The notes under the pieces: generated by a model
What the model was told of the DNA's origin: nothing
The model's database searches: none
What the model saw: the letters and a program-made list of their open reading frames with translations, nothing else
Shown: in pieces, positions 53,770 to 62,417 of the stretch
Numbering within the stretch: position 1 is the first letter of the stretch
Layout: every line of letters starts with the position of its first letter
Position numbers and translations under genes: made by a program
NCBI GenBank assembly: GCA_900107575.1
Contig: FNQX01000005.1
Coordinates: forward strand, 206,804-270,803
Source: Lachnospiraceae bacterium NK3A20
GTDB taxonomy: Bacteria > Bacillota > Clostridia > Lachnospirales > Lachnospiraceae
Direction of reading: 5' to 3'
Length of the DNA: 64,000 nucleotides

Positions 53770-54875
53770 CACATCCCAGAGAATCCAAATTTGAACTGAT
53801 GAGAATCTTTGCAATGCTGTTGATTGTCGCTCAACATGCCATAGAACGAGGTAGCGGAATTGATGAATGGTCGGTTTTGAAGGAGAGGGGGACCCCTCTA
53901 CGATTTGTTTCGGCAAGCTTACTTGGAAGCTGGGGGCAGATTGGCGTTATCCTCTTTGTGATCATTACCGCATGGTTTTCTGCTGAGCAGAAAGGCATTC
54001 GCTCATCAAAGGCTATAGTTATCGCACTACAGAGCTGGCTTACTTCGCTTGCAGTTACAGCTGCTGTTTTCATAATAAAGCCATCGGTAATATCTGGAAG
54101 TATCATTTTAAAGGAAGGAATCACACCGGTTTTTCAACAATACTGGTTTGTTACCACATTTCTTGCTTTTTATTTAATGCTGCCATTGCTTCAGAAATTG
54201 GTGAGTGGTATCAGTGAGCATTCCCTTGGATTTATTTGCTTGATCCTGACTCCCTTGATTCCTCTGTACAATTATCTTTGGCAGAATGTAGGAGGCGCAC
54301 TTGCTGATTTCATTTACATTTTTCTGCTCACAGTTTATCTGAAGCGAAAGGAAAATAACTGGTTTGAGCGAAATAGAAGATTAGCCATTCTTGGAATTCT
54401 TTTGTTGGAAGGACTGATCATTACTCTGCGATTGACATTCACGTATTTGCTTCCGGGACATGAAAATGGTTTTATCGCCTTGTATCAGAATCTTCGCGGG
54501 AGGACTGTGCTGACAATAGGTGTTCCTTTCTTGATTTTCTATTGCTTTAAGCATAGTCGTATCCAGTATCACAAGTGGATCAATATCGTTGGAAAGGCAA
54601 CTTTCGGAATTTATCTGCTACATGAAAATATGCTTCTCCGCGTCATCAACGGAGAGCCTTCTCTCCTATGGTCAGGAATATTCCATATCGACTGGTGGTA
54701 TGCAAATTCAAATTTTGCAGGCTTAGTTCATATCGCTGCAGCAGTAACGATATTGATTGTGTGCATACCAGGGGCATTGCTCATAGAAAAAGTGGCTGAA
54801 AAACTTCTGATCAAGCCGGTGAAGTCGGTCTGTGAAAAATTCGATAGAGAATATATGCGGATATTTGGGGAATAG
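53766..54875 (+). CDS. Acyltransferase 3 family membrane protein
   Basis: Membrane acyltransferase with about ten TM helices: SKFELMRIFAMLLIVAQHAI (family Arg and His), FFLIIT-like helices, QQYWFVTTFLAFYLMLPLLQ, and GIYLLHENMLLRV near the end. Similar enzymes O-acetylate capsule and wall polymers. Start overlaps the TagD fusion stop (ATGA). Last gene of the glycan block; a terminator follows at 54972. Confidence 0.87.
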   Translation: MTHPRESKFELMRIFAMLLIVAQHAIERGSGIDEWSVLKERGTPLRFVSASLLGSWGQIGVILFVIITAWFSAEQKGIRSSKAIVIALQSWLTSLAVTAAVFIIKPSVISGSIILKEGITPVFQQYWFVTTFLAFYLMLPLLQKLVSGISEHSLGFICLILTPLIPLYNYLWQNVGGALADFIYIFLLTVYLKRKENNWFERNRRLAILGILLLEGLIITLRLTFTYLLPGHENGFIALYQNLRGRTVLTIGVPFLIFYCFKHSRIQYHKWINIVGKATFGIYLLHENMLLRVINGEPSLLWSGIFHIDWWYANSNFAGLVHIAAAVTILIVCIPGALLIEKVAEKLLIKPVKSVCEKFDREYMRIFGE

Positions 54876-54971
54876 AGATCATGCAGTTTCTTCAGAGAGA
54901 CTCCTCTGTGGGTGATCCATAGAACGTCGAGAGTTAATTCACAGGAAAATCACACCATTCAGTGCAAGCTA

Positions 54972-54996
54972 GCCCCGCACCGCGGGGCATATTTTT
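54972..54996 (+). terminator. Intrinsic terminator after the glycan block
   Basis: GCCCCGC-ACC-GCGGGGC gives a 7-bp all-GC stem directly followed by ATATTTTT. It separates the glycan operon from the defence genes. Confidence 0.8.
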
Positions 54997-55019
54997 GAGC
55001 ATAATTAAAATGGTAATTA

Positions 55020-55062
55020 ATGTCCCAATATAATTGACATATGTCCCAATCACTCTTATAAT
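55020..55062 (+). promoter_or_regulatory. Consensus promoter of the IetAS-like operon with direct repeat operator
   Basis: TTGACA (55034-55039) and TATAAT (55057-55062) are separated by 17 bp, a perfect sigma-A promoter. ATGTCCCAAT occurs twice, at 55020-55029 and 55041-55050, exactly 21 bp apart, one upstream of the -35 and one in the spacer. Such a repeat on one helix face is suited to a repressor. Confidence 0.75.
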
Positions 55063-55135
55063 TCAAATGTACCAATGAAAGTGAAGTAGTGCAAACCATT
55101 TTGACTTTGCAAGAAAAGAAAGGTCGGATCTGATT

Positions 55136-56170
55136 ATGAAAAAACAGAGCATCGTGAATCTGGTCAGGTATCACGTAGAACATAATGAGGAAGCATTCGT
55201 TTCTGAGGTTGCAGGTATTGCAAAAGAATTTGAGCAAAATGGAGATTCTATAATGGCAGATTATCTCATGGAATTGATATCCAATGCCAACTATTCTGTG
55301 CCACAGAGCTCTTATAAGAATCTACAATACTTAACTAAAGTTAATTATCCGAATTCGTCTCTGCTATTACCTGAGATTATTGAAGAGGATGTTCTCGGAA
55401 TAACGAGGGCGATCGCGGAAAAGACTGACCTTGTTAAATTCCTTTTCTATGGTTCTCCTGGAACTGGCAAGACAGAATCTGTTTATCAGATAGCTCGTAT
55501 TCTTAATAGGGATCTGTTAAGAGTTGATTTTGAGCAAATGGTAGACAGCCGTCTGGGAGAGACTGCAAAAAATGTATCCATACTATTTGATGAGATCAAT
55601 CATTTGCCATACAATAGGTCAATTGTCCTGATGGACGAGATTGATGCGCTGGTTCTCGATAGAGTGAACAGTAATGATCTGCGAGAAATGGGACGAGTCA
55701 CATCTGCCTTTATCAGAGAGCTGGACAGGCTAGGTGACAATATAGTTATTATCGCAACTACAAATTTGTTCAGGAACCTGGATAAAGCCATTATACGTAG
55801 GTTCGATGCCACTGTATCGTTTGACAGGTATTCGAATGATGACCTTATTGCCATAGCGGATGAGCTCTTGACCTCTTGTCTGAAGAAAAGTGCTGGTACA
55901 AGACAGGATTTACGACTCTTCCATAAGATTCTAAGAAACCTGAAAACTATTCCATATCCTGGAGATATGAAGCAGATTATCAAAACTTCTGTAGCTTTTT
56001 CAAATCAGAATAATGAGTACGACTATCTACGAAAAATATATCTGGCACTGAACGATGACAAAGATGTAGATATTCAGAAATTGAGTGCGGAAGGTTACAC
56101 CACTAGGGAAATTGAGATTCTGTCAAGAATTCCGAAGAGTAGCGTATCACGGAAGTTAAGGGAGAACTGA
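55136..56170 (+). CDS. AAA family ATPase (IetA-like defence protein)
   Basis: AAA+ ATPase with Walker A GSPGTGKT (residues 106-113), Walker B IVLMDEID (163-170), sensor 1 in ATTN (207-210) and Arg finger near RR221-222. The first 90 residues are helical and the C-terminus ends in a sigma-like helix-turn-helix sequence (GYTTREIEILSRIPKSSVSR). It is 1 bp from a subtilisin-like protease gene. AAA plus S8 protease pairs are known as ietAS, first described in plasmid incompatibility of Agrobacterium and reported as anti-phage. AAGGTCGG lies ahead of the ATG. Confidence 0.85.
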   Translation: MKKQSIVNLVRYHVEHNEEAFVSEVAGIAKEFEQNGDSIMADYLMELISNANYSVPQSSYKNLQYLTKVNYPNSSLLLPEIIEEDVLGITRAIAEKTDLVKFLFYGSPGTGKTESVYQIARILNRDLLRVDFEQMVDSRLGETAKNVSILFDEINHLPYNRSIVLMDEIDALVLDRVNSNDLREMGRVTSAFIRELDRLGDNIVIIATTNLFRNLDKAIIRRFDATVSFDRYSNDDLIAIADELLTSCLKKSAGTRQDLRLFHKILRNLKTIPYPGDMKQIIKTSVAFSNQNNEYDYLRKIYLALNDDKDVDIQKLSAEGYTTREIEILSRIPKSSVSRKLREN

Positions 56171-56171
56171 A

Positions 56172-58421
56172 ATGAATCCATTACTACAGGTCAAATTGAG
56201 ATTCACAGGTGAGAAAAATACACAGAAAATAGTGTCCAGAAATCTTCGCGCCCATGCGGAGGTTACAACAGAAGATATTGATTCCCTGATAGAGAACCTC
56301 TACACCGTTCTTCGTTATTATAAGGATCATCCGCGTATAACAAAAAATATGATGATTGATGTCAGATATAACGATATCATTGCCAAGTCGAACAGGGTGA
56401 GAGAATTACTTAGGCCTGATGGGGGTACTACGAACGATAGAGTGGTCGGAGTGAGATTTTCCGATGCACCTGAAGGAAAAGAAAATCATATTATCACATA
56501 CTATGTTGCTGAGGACATAGTTTATCGCACTATAGAAGAACTGCAAACTGCCAGGGACTTTCTCCGGCAAAGACTGGGCGGCAAGGCTACTGCTGATAAC
56601 TTCAATGATAATAAAAATGAAATTGATTATACAGGGTATAATATTGGCAAGTTGAAACTGAGAGATCTGATCATAGATTGCTCAGTTGTGGAAAAGTTTG
56701 ATATTCCTCGTGTTACTGCTATTTCTGATAGAGACACCTTTCTTGTTACATTCTATAAATCAGAACTCTCACTCTCATCTGTTCTCGAGGTGCTGCAGAT
56801 AGATCGTGGGAGATTTCCCTATACCATATATGGCGCCAATACTATCTCTGTCACCAAGGGGTTGTTCGATATTATTAAAGATAAAATCCCATATATGATC
56901 TCAATGATTTCTACTGATATCGCTTCGATAAAGTTGGACGATTTAAAACCTAAGAATGTTAGAGATGAATATGATATACCTTCACCTCATTCTGAACCTG
57001 TGATAGGAGTGATTGATACCTTCTTCGATGAGTCGGTATATTTTACCGAATGGGTAGAGAACTATGATTATATCGATGATATTGAGAAGAAATCTGAGGA
57101 CCTTTCTCAGAGAAATCATGGAACGGAAGTAACCTCGATCATCGTAGATGGCCCACAGATGAACACTTGGTTGGATGATGGTTGCGGGAGGTTCCGAGTG
57201 CGTCATTTTGGGGTCTGCTCTAATAAAATCTCAACCATTCGTTTGGTGAATAAAATCAAAGACATCGTGAATGACAATTCGGATATTCATGTCTGGAATT
57301 TGTCCTTAGGAACCGAAGATGAAGTGTCGAAAAATTTTGCTTCTTTCGATGCAAGTGTACTGGATGAGATTCAGGCCAGTAAAAATGTGATCTTTGTTGT
57401 TGCGGGGACGAATGATAATCGTGCAGAAAGAGATGATATATTGAGAGTTGGATCACCTGCAGATTCACTGAATTCGCTTGTGGTGAATTCGGTCAGGAGA
57501 GACGGCAGACCGGCCAGTTATTCCAGGAAGGGTAATATCTTATCGTTCTACAATAAACCAGATGTTGCATATTACGGAGGTGATTATGATGATCGAATTG
57601 TTGCGTATTCATCCTACGGAACTGAAAAGGTATACGGTACGTCATTTGCTGCTCCCTGGATCAGCAGGAAGATGTGTTATCTGATTGATGTCATGGGGGT
57701 GCCAAGAGAAGTTGCCAAGGCATTGATCATTGATGCAGCAGCGACTTGGGATTACAAACTTGGTGGGTATATCCATAAGCCTTTGATGGGATACGGTATT
57801 GTTCCGGTAGATATAAAAAAGATCGTGGAGACAAGGAGTGATGAGATTCGTTTTGTGGTCTATGGCGAATCGAATTCGTATCGTACGACTAATTATGCCA
57901 TACCGGTTCCTAAGGATGACGATGATAAATACCCATTTGTGGCGCGAGCGGCCTTGTGTTATTTTCCGAAATGTTCGAGGGAGCAGGGAGTGGATTACAC
58001 AGATCGTGAGCTTTCACTGAAATTTGGCAGAATTAATGGCAAGGGGGAGATCAACGATATTAATGATAATATCCAGGATGATACCAAATCAAGAATTGAT
58101 GAACGCCAATCCAGAAAAGAATTTCGCAAGTGGGATAATACGAAATTTATATCGAGAGTAGTGAAGAATAACAAACCAATTAAATCTTACGGAGACCGCC
58201 TTTGGGGAATTGCGATAATATCAAAAGAGAGACTTGGCACCAGGATGCGTGCACCTCTTAATTTTGGTGTAGTTATCACATTGAAGGAAGTGAACGGTGT
58301 CAATCGCATTGATGACTTTATCAGAGCATGTACGCTGCGTGGATGGATTGTTAACCGAATTGAAATTCAGAATAAGCTGGATATTTACGCAGCCAGTCAG
58401 CAAGAAGTGAAGTTCGAGTGA
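56172..58421 (+). CDS. Subtilisin-like S8 serine protease (IetS-like defence protein)
   Basis: Cytoplasmic S8 peptidase with no signal peptide. The catalytic triad is intact: D282 in VIGVIDTFFD, H316 in RNHGTEVTS, S491 in GTSFAAPW, with oxyanion N414 in AGTNDN. About 270 N-terminal residues form a separate domain, unlike secreted subtilases, and about 200 C-terminal residues follow the protease. With the AAA ATPase it fits an IetAS-type system, where ATPase action likely controls proteolysis. Trigger and targets are unknown. Confidence 0.87.
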   Translation: MNPLLQVKLRFTGEKNTQKIVSRNLRAHAEVTTEDIDSLIENLYTVLRYYKDHPRITKNMMIDVRYNDIIAKSNRVRELLRPDGGTTNDRVVGVRFSDAPEGKENHIITYYVAEDIVYRTIEELQTARDFLRQRLGGKATADNFNDNKNEIDYTGYNIGKLKLRDLIIDCSVVEKFDIPRVTAISDRDTFLVTFYKSELSLSSVLEVLQIDRGRFPYTIYGANTISVTKGLFDIIKDKIPYMISMISTDIASIKLDDLKPKNVRDEYDIPSPHSEPVIGVIDTFFDESVYFTEWVENYDYIDDIEKKSEDLSQRNHGTEVTSIIVDGPQMNTWLDDGCGRFRVRHFGVCSNKISTIRLVNKIKDIVNDNSDIHVWNLSLGTEDEVSKNFASFDASVLDEIQASKNVIFVVAGTNDNRAERDDILRVGSPADSLNSLVVNSVRRDGRPASYSRKGNILSFYNKPDVAYYGGDYDDRIVAYSSYGTEKVYGTSFAAPWISRKMCYLIDVMGVPREVAKALIIDAAATWDYKLGGYIHKPLMGYGIVPVDIKKIVETRSDEIRFVVYGESNSYRTTNYAIPVPKDDDDKYPFVARAALCYFPKCSREQGVDYTDRELSLKFGRINGKGEINDINDNIQDDTKSRIDERQSRKEFRKWDNTKFISRVVKNNKPIKSYGDRLWGIAIISKERLGTRMRAPLNFGVVITLKEVNGVNRIDDFIRACTLRGWIVNRIEIQNKLDIYAASQQEVKFE

Positions 58422-58465
58422 CTGCATATGCATCTCGTTTTTTAAGCAAAAGACAAGGAAAGCAT

Positions 58466-58617
58466 ATGAATAATAGAGACGGATTAATAGGAAGTCTAGC
58501 GATTTTTAAGTCTGAACTTATTGAGAAAGATTTTATCTCAAAGGTAGAAAACCTCAGGCTATAAGTGACCTCGATTATAATGAATTTGCTTCGGAATTGA
58601 TACTACAGTCATTATAG
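58466..58617 (+). pseudogene. Fragment of a small unknown gene
   Basis: AAGGA is followed by ATG 58466 and MNNRDGLIGSLAIFKSELIE up to a stop at 58562. In the next frame ISDLDYNEFASELILQSL ends at 58617. The two parts join if one frameshift is assumed. No family recognised. Probably a truncated or frameshifted third gene after ietS. Confidence 0.4.
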
Positions 58618-58620
58618 GAA

Positions 58621-58663
58621 TGCTTCCTGTGTTACCGGAATGGTGCTTCCTGACTAACCGGAA
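58621..58663. mobile_element. Paired 20-bp repeats, possible IS end remnant
   Basis: TGCTTCCTGTGTTACCGGAA (58621-58640) and TGCTTCCTGACTAACCGGAA (58644-58663) are direct repeats. Multiple short repeats of this kind resemble the ends of IS21-type elements in Clostridia. No transposase is nearby, so it is a solitary end at most. The rest of 58664-58950 holds no gene that I can support. Confidence 0.4.
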
Positions 58664-58954
58664 CGTTGCTGCATAAAGTCCAGACAGATGTTACCGAGAA
58701 GCCAGTAATCTTCACTGGGCGAGTGGTTTGACGTTTAACACCGATAAAAGTTAGCACTGTTTTTGATCAATGAACGAAAAAAATGACACTTGCAAAATTT
58801 ACGCGCGCAGATCAGGAACATTTGAAAACGACAATAAAGTAAAAGCATTTATTAAGATGCACGGAAGAACGACGCACTGAAGAACAAAAAAGCGAAACAT
58901 TTGAGAATATAAAAAACATATGAAAAATTAGAAACAATTGAAAAGAGAAAACTA

Positions 58955-58983
58955 TTGACAAATAGGACAACTGTGGGAAAATA
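58955..58983 (+). promoter_or_regulatory. Promoter candidate before the 123-residue gene
   Basis: TTGACA at 58955-58960 with an AT-rich AAAATA at a 17-bp distance. GGAGG and ATG 59002 follow. Confidence 0.45.
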
Positions 58984-59001
58984 AATAACGGAGGATGCGT
59001 T

Positions 59002-59373
59002 ATGCTTGAAGGATTCAAAAAATTTGATATGGCTATCGGAACATCTACCATATCCATAAATGAGCATGGAGTGGCATTTAGTAAAGCATGCGTTGTAAGA
59101 CTTGGGAAACCAAAATATGTTGAGTTTTTAATCGACTATAGTAACAAGAAAGTGGCTGTGAAAGTGGCTTCAGAGGAGACGGAAGGCGCATTTCCGTTCT
59201 ACAACCCCGAGAAAAAAGTTGTGTCTGTACGATGGAACAATAAGGACCTACTGAACGAAATCGAAAACTTGATGGAATGGGATTTTGCAAAAGATGGATA
59301 TAAAGCGTATGGAGAATACATCCCCGATGAGCAGGCGACAGTGTTCGATTTAAAATCGGCAAGTCGTATGTAA
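59002..59373 (+). CDS. Hypothetical protein, 123 residues
   Basis: Not recognised. Mixed alpha/beta and soluble: MLEGFKKFDMAIGTSTISIN, then VVRLGKPKYVEFLIDYSNKK and a C-terminal MEWDFAKDGYKAYGEYI. CGGAGG precedes the ATG at a good distance. It lies between the IetAS-like and CBASS-like operons and is followed by a structured leader and a 42-residue gene, so it may be a cargo gene of the same island. Confidence 0.6.
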   Translation: MLEGFKKFDMAIGTSTISINEHGVAFSKACVVRLGKPKYVEFLIDYSNKKVAVKVASEETEGAFPFYNPEKKVVSVRWNNKDLLNEIENLMEWDFAKDGYKAYGEYIPDEQATVFDLKSASRM

Positions 59374-59420
59374 AGATTTTAAATAGGGTATTTTCGCAAT
59401 ATATTTGCGTTAATATAAAA

Positions 59421-59535
59421 GCCTATGGCTGGCACCATAGGCGGAAAGCTTGCGATGCACAATCGCTCGCTAAAGTTAGAACGTCTTTAGTTTACCATGT
59501 GCATCGCAAATTTCAAGGAAAATTTGCGAAAGGAG
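59421..59535 (+). ncRNA. Candidate structured RNA leader with mutually exclusive hairpins
   Basis: Stem 1: GCCTATGG/CCATAGGC (59421-59442). Stem 2: TTGCGATGCACA (59450-59461) with TGTGCATCGCAA (59498-59509), 12 bp, enclosing CTAAAG/CTTTAG (59470-59490). Stem 3: CGCAAATTT (59505-59513) with AAATTTGCG (59520-59528). Stems 2 and 3 share 59505-59509 and cannot form together. The ribosome site AAAGGAG (59529-59535) abuts stem 3, before ATG 59545. This is the layout of a translation-control switch. No known riboswitch class is recognised. Confidence 0.6.
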
Positions 59536-59544
59536 TGGATGCAT

Positions 59545-59673
59545 ATGGCAAAATATGATAAACCAGCACCCAGCGGGTATCATTATATCTTCGTGAGATA
59601 TATCACTCGCAATGGTGTGCGTATTTACCCGAAGAACGCAAAGGCATTTCGCCTTCTTGTGAAAGATAATTGA
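59545..59673 (+). CDS. 42-residue basic protein
   Basis: MAKYDKPAPSGYHYIFVRYI continues through TRNGVRIYPKNAKAF to a stop at 59671. AAAGGAG is 9 bp ahead. Short basic proteins with a YPKNAKAF-like end are common in Lachnospiraceae, without known role. It is preceded by the structured leader. The gap 59674-59881 holds no supported gene. Confidence 0.65.
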   Translation: MAKYDKPAPSGYHYIFVRYITRNGVRIYPKNAKAFRLLVKDN

Positions 59674-59881
59674 CAATGCTTGGTGGGGTTAGGATCAGAA
59701 AAATGCTGGAGCGATGCATTTTCCTTTTTGCTATACACCCATATAAGATCTCCGCTTATTCCGGGAACCTTCCGTATGTCATCACGATAGAGAATTTCTG
59801 TCTATTATTTGAAACAGAACTATGCCGAAGAATTCACCTTCATCTGTGTTAGCGAAATAAGAGGATAGGGCAGTGAGGTCT

Positions 59882-60694
59882 ATGAAACGAATCAAAGATT
59901 GGATACGGCCTATCTCTCAGTTCGTTCTTATATTGGCGATTATTATTCTTACATGTGTGTTCAATGTTGAGAAAATACTGTCCTCACTTATCGTGACTGT
60001 CGGTTTTCAGAATGCTGAGCTTCCAGCATGGATAAGAATCGCATCAGTGTTTGGACGATGGGGTGTTTCAGTAGCTGTATTGGCTATCGTGTGGTTTGGA
60101 ATTCGGCAGATGAATAAAGAGGCTGTCATCAATCCCGACAACAATATCTACCATGAGCATTCCTATATCGCTTATTGTATCTGCTCCAAGTTTCTTGATT
60201 ATAAGCAGTGCAGACTACAGGGCGTACCAATTCCGATGCAGATTAAGCTCGTGACCAATGGTGCGTTTGAAAAATTTATTATTGATGATGGCATCCATGC
60301 AGCACCCAAGAAGGACAAAGCCAGAGTAACTAATCCGAAGAACTATACGAGTACTGTAAATCTCCTTATCAGCGACACATACAAGGTTACAGTGCAACAA
60401 CTCCCCAGAACTGTTCTGCAATTTTCAACTGTTGAGATTAATCGTTCATCTGATGATTATATGCGATACAACAGTGAGGAACTGATAAAGACGGTGATTT
60501 CTATAATACGGAATTTACCCAAAACGGTCATGGAGCTGAACCTCTTTATGACGACAAACTCGACTAATACATATCGAATAGCCAAGGAAGCGCTTGCGAC
60601 AGCTGGCAGAGATAGGATTAGTCACATATATGTATTTCAGCAGGAAAGAGAAGAGCCTCGGAATTTCGAGGCAAAGGGACTAAAGATATTCTGA
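59882..60694 (+). CDS. Putative CBASS membrane effector with two N-terminal TM helices
   Basis: 271-residue protein directly before a CD-NTase gene. TM helices lie near residues 12-27 (FVLILAIIILTCVF) and 56-73 (VFGRWGVSVAVLAIVWFGI), with a moderately hydrophobic stretch between; about 195 soluble residues follow (HEHSYIAYCICSKFL, VNLLISDTYKVTVQQLPRTV, VMELNLFMTTNSTNTYRIA). Membrane effectors that bind a cyclic nucleotide and disrupt the inner membrane are a known CBASS type. I cannot place the soluble domain in a named sensor family. GTGAGG precedes ATG 59882. Confidence 0.65.
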   Translation: MKRIKDWIRPISQFVLILAIIILTCVFNVEKILSSLIVTVGFQNAELPAWIRIASVFGRWGVSVAVLAIVWFGIRQMNKEAVINPDNNIYHEHSYIAYCICSKFLDYKQCRLQGVPIPMQIKLVTNGAFEKFIIDDGIHAAPKKDKARVTNPKNYTSTVNLLISDTYKVTVQQLPRTVLQFSTVEINRSSDDYMRYNSEELIKTVISIIRNLPKTVMELNLFMTTNSTNTYRIAKEALATAGRDRISHIYVFQQEREEPRNFEAKGLKIF

Positions 60695-60707
60695 CGGAGA
60701 AAAGAGA

Positions 60708-61865
60708 ATGGCATATACAAGACAGGGAATAGAGGACCTTTTCGGCAGCATTCTGAAAGACTTGGATATCAGTGCCGTGATGTTTGATAAGGCAAGAAAG
60801 GAATATGAAGCCCTCGGTGAATGGATTGATAAGAAATCTGACGAATATGATGTCAGAATATACCCACAGGGATCTTTTGCACTTGGGACAGTAATCAAAC
60901 CAATAAGTGGAAAGGATGATTACGATCTTGATCTAGTCTGTGAACTTGCCGAACAATATGAACTTTCTGCATGTGAATTAAAGAAGGATGTAGTACGCCA
61001 GTGGCTGGTGCACTACAAACGCATTACAGGGGATATTGTTGAGAAGCGTCGTTGCTGGCATGTAGAATATGAGGAAATCCCCAATTTTCACATGGATGTG
61101 ATTCCTTCTTACGATACTAACTTGTCATTTATCAAGATTACTGACCATAATGAAGAACAGGATACATACCAGTATATAGGGAGTAATCCGCGCGGGTACA
61201 CCGACTGGTTTTATTCCAGATGTCAGAAGCGTTGGGATGCTCTGTTTGATCAGTATAGCAGAGATAATCATTTGCGGTTCGATGAAGCTGAGGTGGAGCG
61301 ACTCGATAGGCATAAGGTTATAACGCCTTTGCAAAAGGCTATACAGCTTCTGAAACGACATCGGGATATCATGTTCAAGGATCATCCTGATGACAAGCCG
61401 ATATCTATCATTATTACAACCTTGGCTGCACAGCTCTATAATAATGAAGATAATATCGTTGATGCCCTAGCTTCATTTCTTAACGGAGCAGAGCGGTATA
61501 TTCATGAACACAAGATGCACGGAGATTACCATATTGATAACCCAAGCTATTCTGGTGAGAATTTTGCGGATAAGTGGAACAAGCATCCTGAAAGGGCTCG
61601 AATTTTCTTTAATTGGCTCACGCAAGCTCAGGAAGATTTCGATCTCTCTACGCTGATGCGATCAGACACAGTGGAGATGGGAAATCGAGTGAAGCACATT
61701 TTTGGTAATGAGACGGGAAAACGGGTGTTTGCCGGTATTGGTGCCACTACTACAGCTGGGGTTATTAGCGGTGCAATCAAGGTTAGTGCTGCTACAGGTG
61801 GACTTTCCAGGATTGGCACAATTCCTGTTCAGCAAAATCATCATTTTCATGGCAAGATATCTTGA
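60708..61865 (+). CDS. CD-NTase (cGAS/DncV-like nucleotidyltransferase), CBASS
   Basis: Makes a cyclic oligonucleotide alarm signal on infection in known CBASS systems. The catalytic site is intact: PQGSFALGT (GS at 55-56), DDYDLD with Asp73 and Asp75, and FHMDVIPSY with the third Asp at about 130. 385 residues, usual for the family. GGAGAAAAGAG precedes the ATG. The effector gene ends 13 bp upstream and the E2-like gene overlaps the end by 17 bp, so the three are one operon. The product nucleotide cannot be deduced. Confidence 0.92.
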   Translation: MAYTRQGIEDLFGSILKDLDISAVMFDKARKEYEALGEWIDKKSDEYDVRIYPQGSFALGTVIKPISGKDDYDLDLVCELAEQYELSACELKKDVVRQWLVHYKRITGDIVEKRRCWHVEYEEIPNFHMDVIPSYDTNLSFIKITDHNEEQDTYQYIGSNPRGYTDWFYSRCQKRWDALFDQYSRDNHLRFDEAEVERLDRHKVITPLQKAIQLLKRHRDIMFKDHPDDKPISIIITTLAAQLYNNEDNIVDALASFLNGAERYIHEHKMHGDYHIDNPSYSGENFADKWNKHPERARIFFNWLTQAQEDFDLSTLMRSDTVEMGNRVKHIFGNETGKRVFAGIGATTTAGVISGAIKVSAATGGLSRIGTIPVQQNHHFHGKIS

Positions 61866-62286
61866 GAGTAAACCGTTACCAATTGCACAACAAAAAGCTG
61901 AACTGCTTCTCGCGTACCATGATCTGGTCACTATGGAAAGAAACAGAAACATTGTAGATTGTCAAATACGTCTTCACCCAACTGAGAACAGCAGAGAGTA
62001 TATTATTCGGATTCGATACGAAGGTCACGGACGGCCACAGGCGTGGTTGATTGATTCACCGTTGAAATTGGTTGAGGGGAAAAAGCCGCATCATATCTAT
62101 GGCGAGAATCAATGTGGACAGACAGAACTGTGTGTTTTCAAATGGGACCTAGATAAATGGGATTCACAGAAATCACTGGCCACAGTTTTCGTCCCATGGG
62201 TGATAACATGGCTGTATGCTTATGAGATTTGGCAGATAACTGGAGAATGGATTTATCCAGAAGCAAGCACAGGCGAGAAGGAATAG
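61849..62286 (+). CDS. E2-like ubiquitin-conjugating domain protein of CBASS
   Basis: 145 residues. The C-terminal half fits bacterial E2-like folds: HHIYGENQCGQTELCVFKWD with candidate catalytic Cys95, then TVFVPWVITWLYAYEIWQI and TGEWIYPE. In type II CBASS an E2 domain (with E1 in Cap2) attaches the CD-NTase to targets; short type II operons have the E2-like protein without an E1. ATG 61849 lies inside the CD-NTase gene. The longer frame to 61702 is shadow. No E1 gene is in the window. Confidence 0.82.
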   Translation: MARYLESKPLPIAQQKAELLLAYHDLVTMERNRNIVDCQIRLHPTENSREYIIRIRYEGHGRPQAWLIDSPLKLVEGKKPHHIYGENQCGQTELCVFKWDLDKWDSQKSLATVFVPWVITWLYAYEIWQITGEWIYPEASTGEKE

Positions 62287-62417
62287 CATCTTTCTAAATC
62301 TTGCCCCCCTAATGTGCTGCCACTGACGAACAATGTTTTGAGTACGTATTGCACGACTTTCGGGACCTGGTTGATGAATGGCATTTGGAGACGAGCGGTA
62401 AGGTGGTGTATTACAAC

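Noticed and set aside
59670..59852. 60-codon open frame between the 42-residue gene and the CBASS effector
   Set aside because: No ribosome site, overlaps the previous stop, and the composition is not protein-like.
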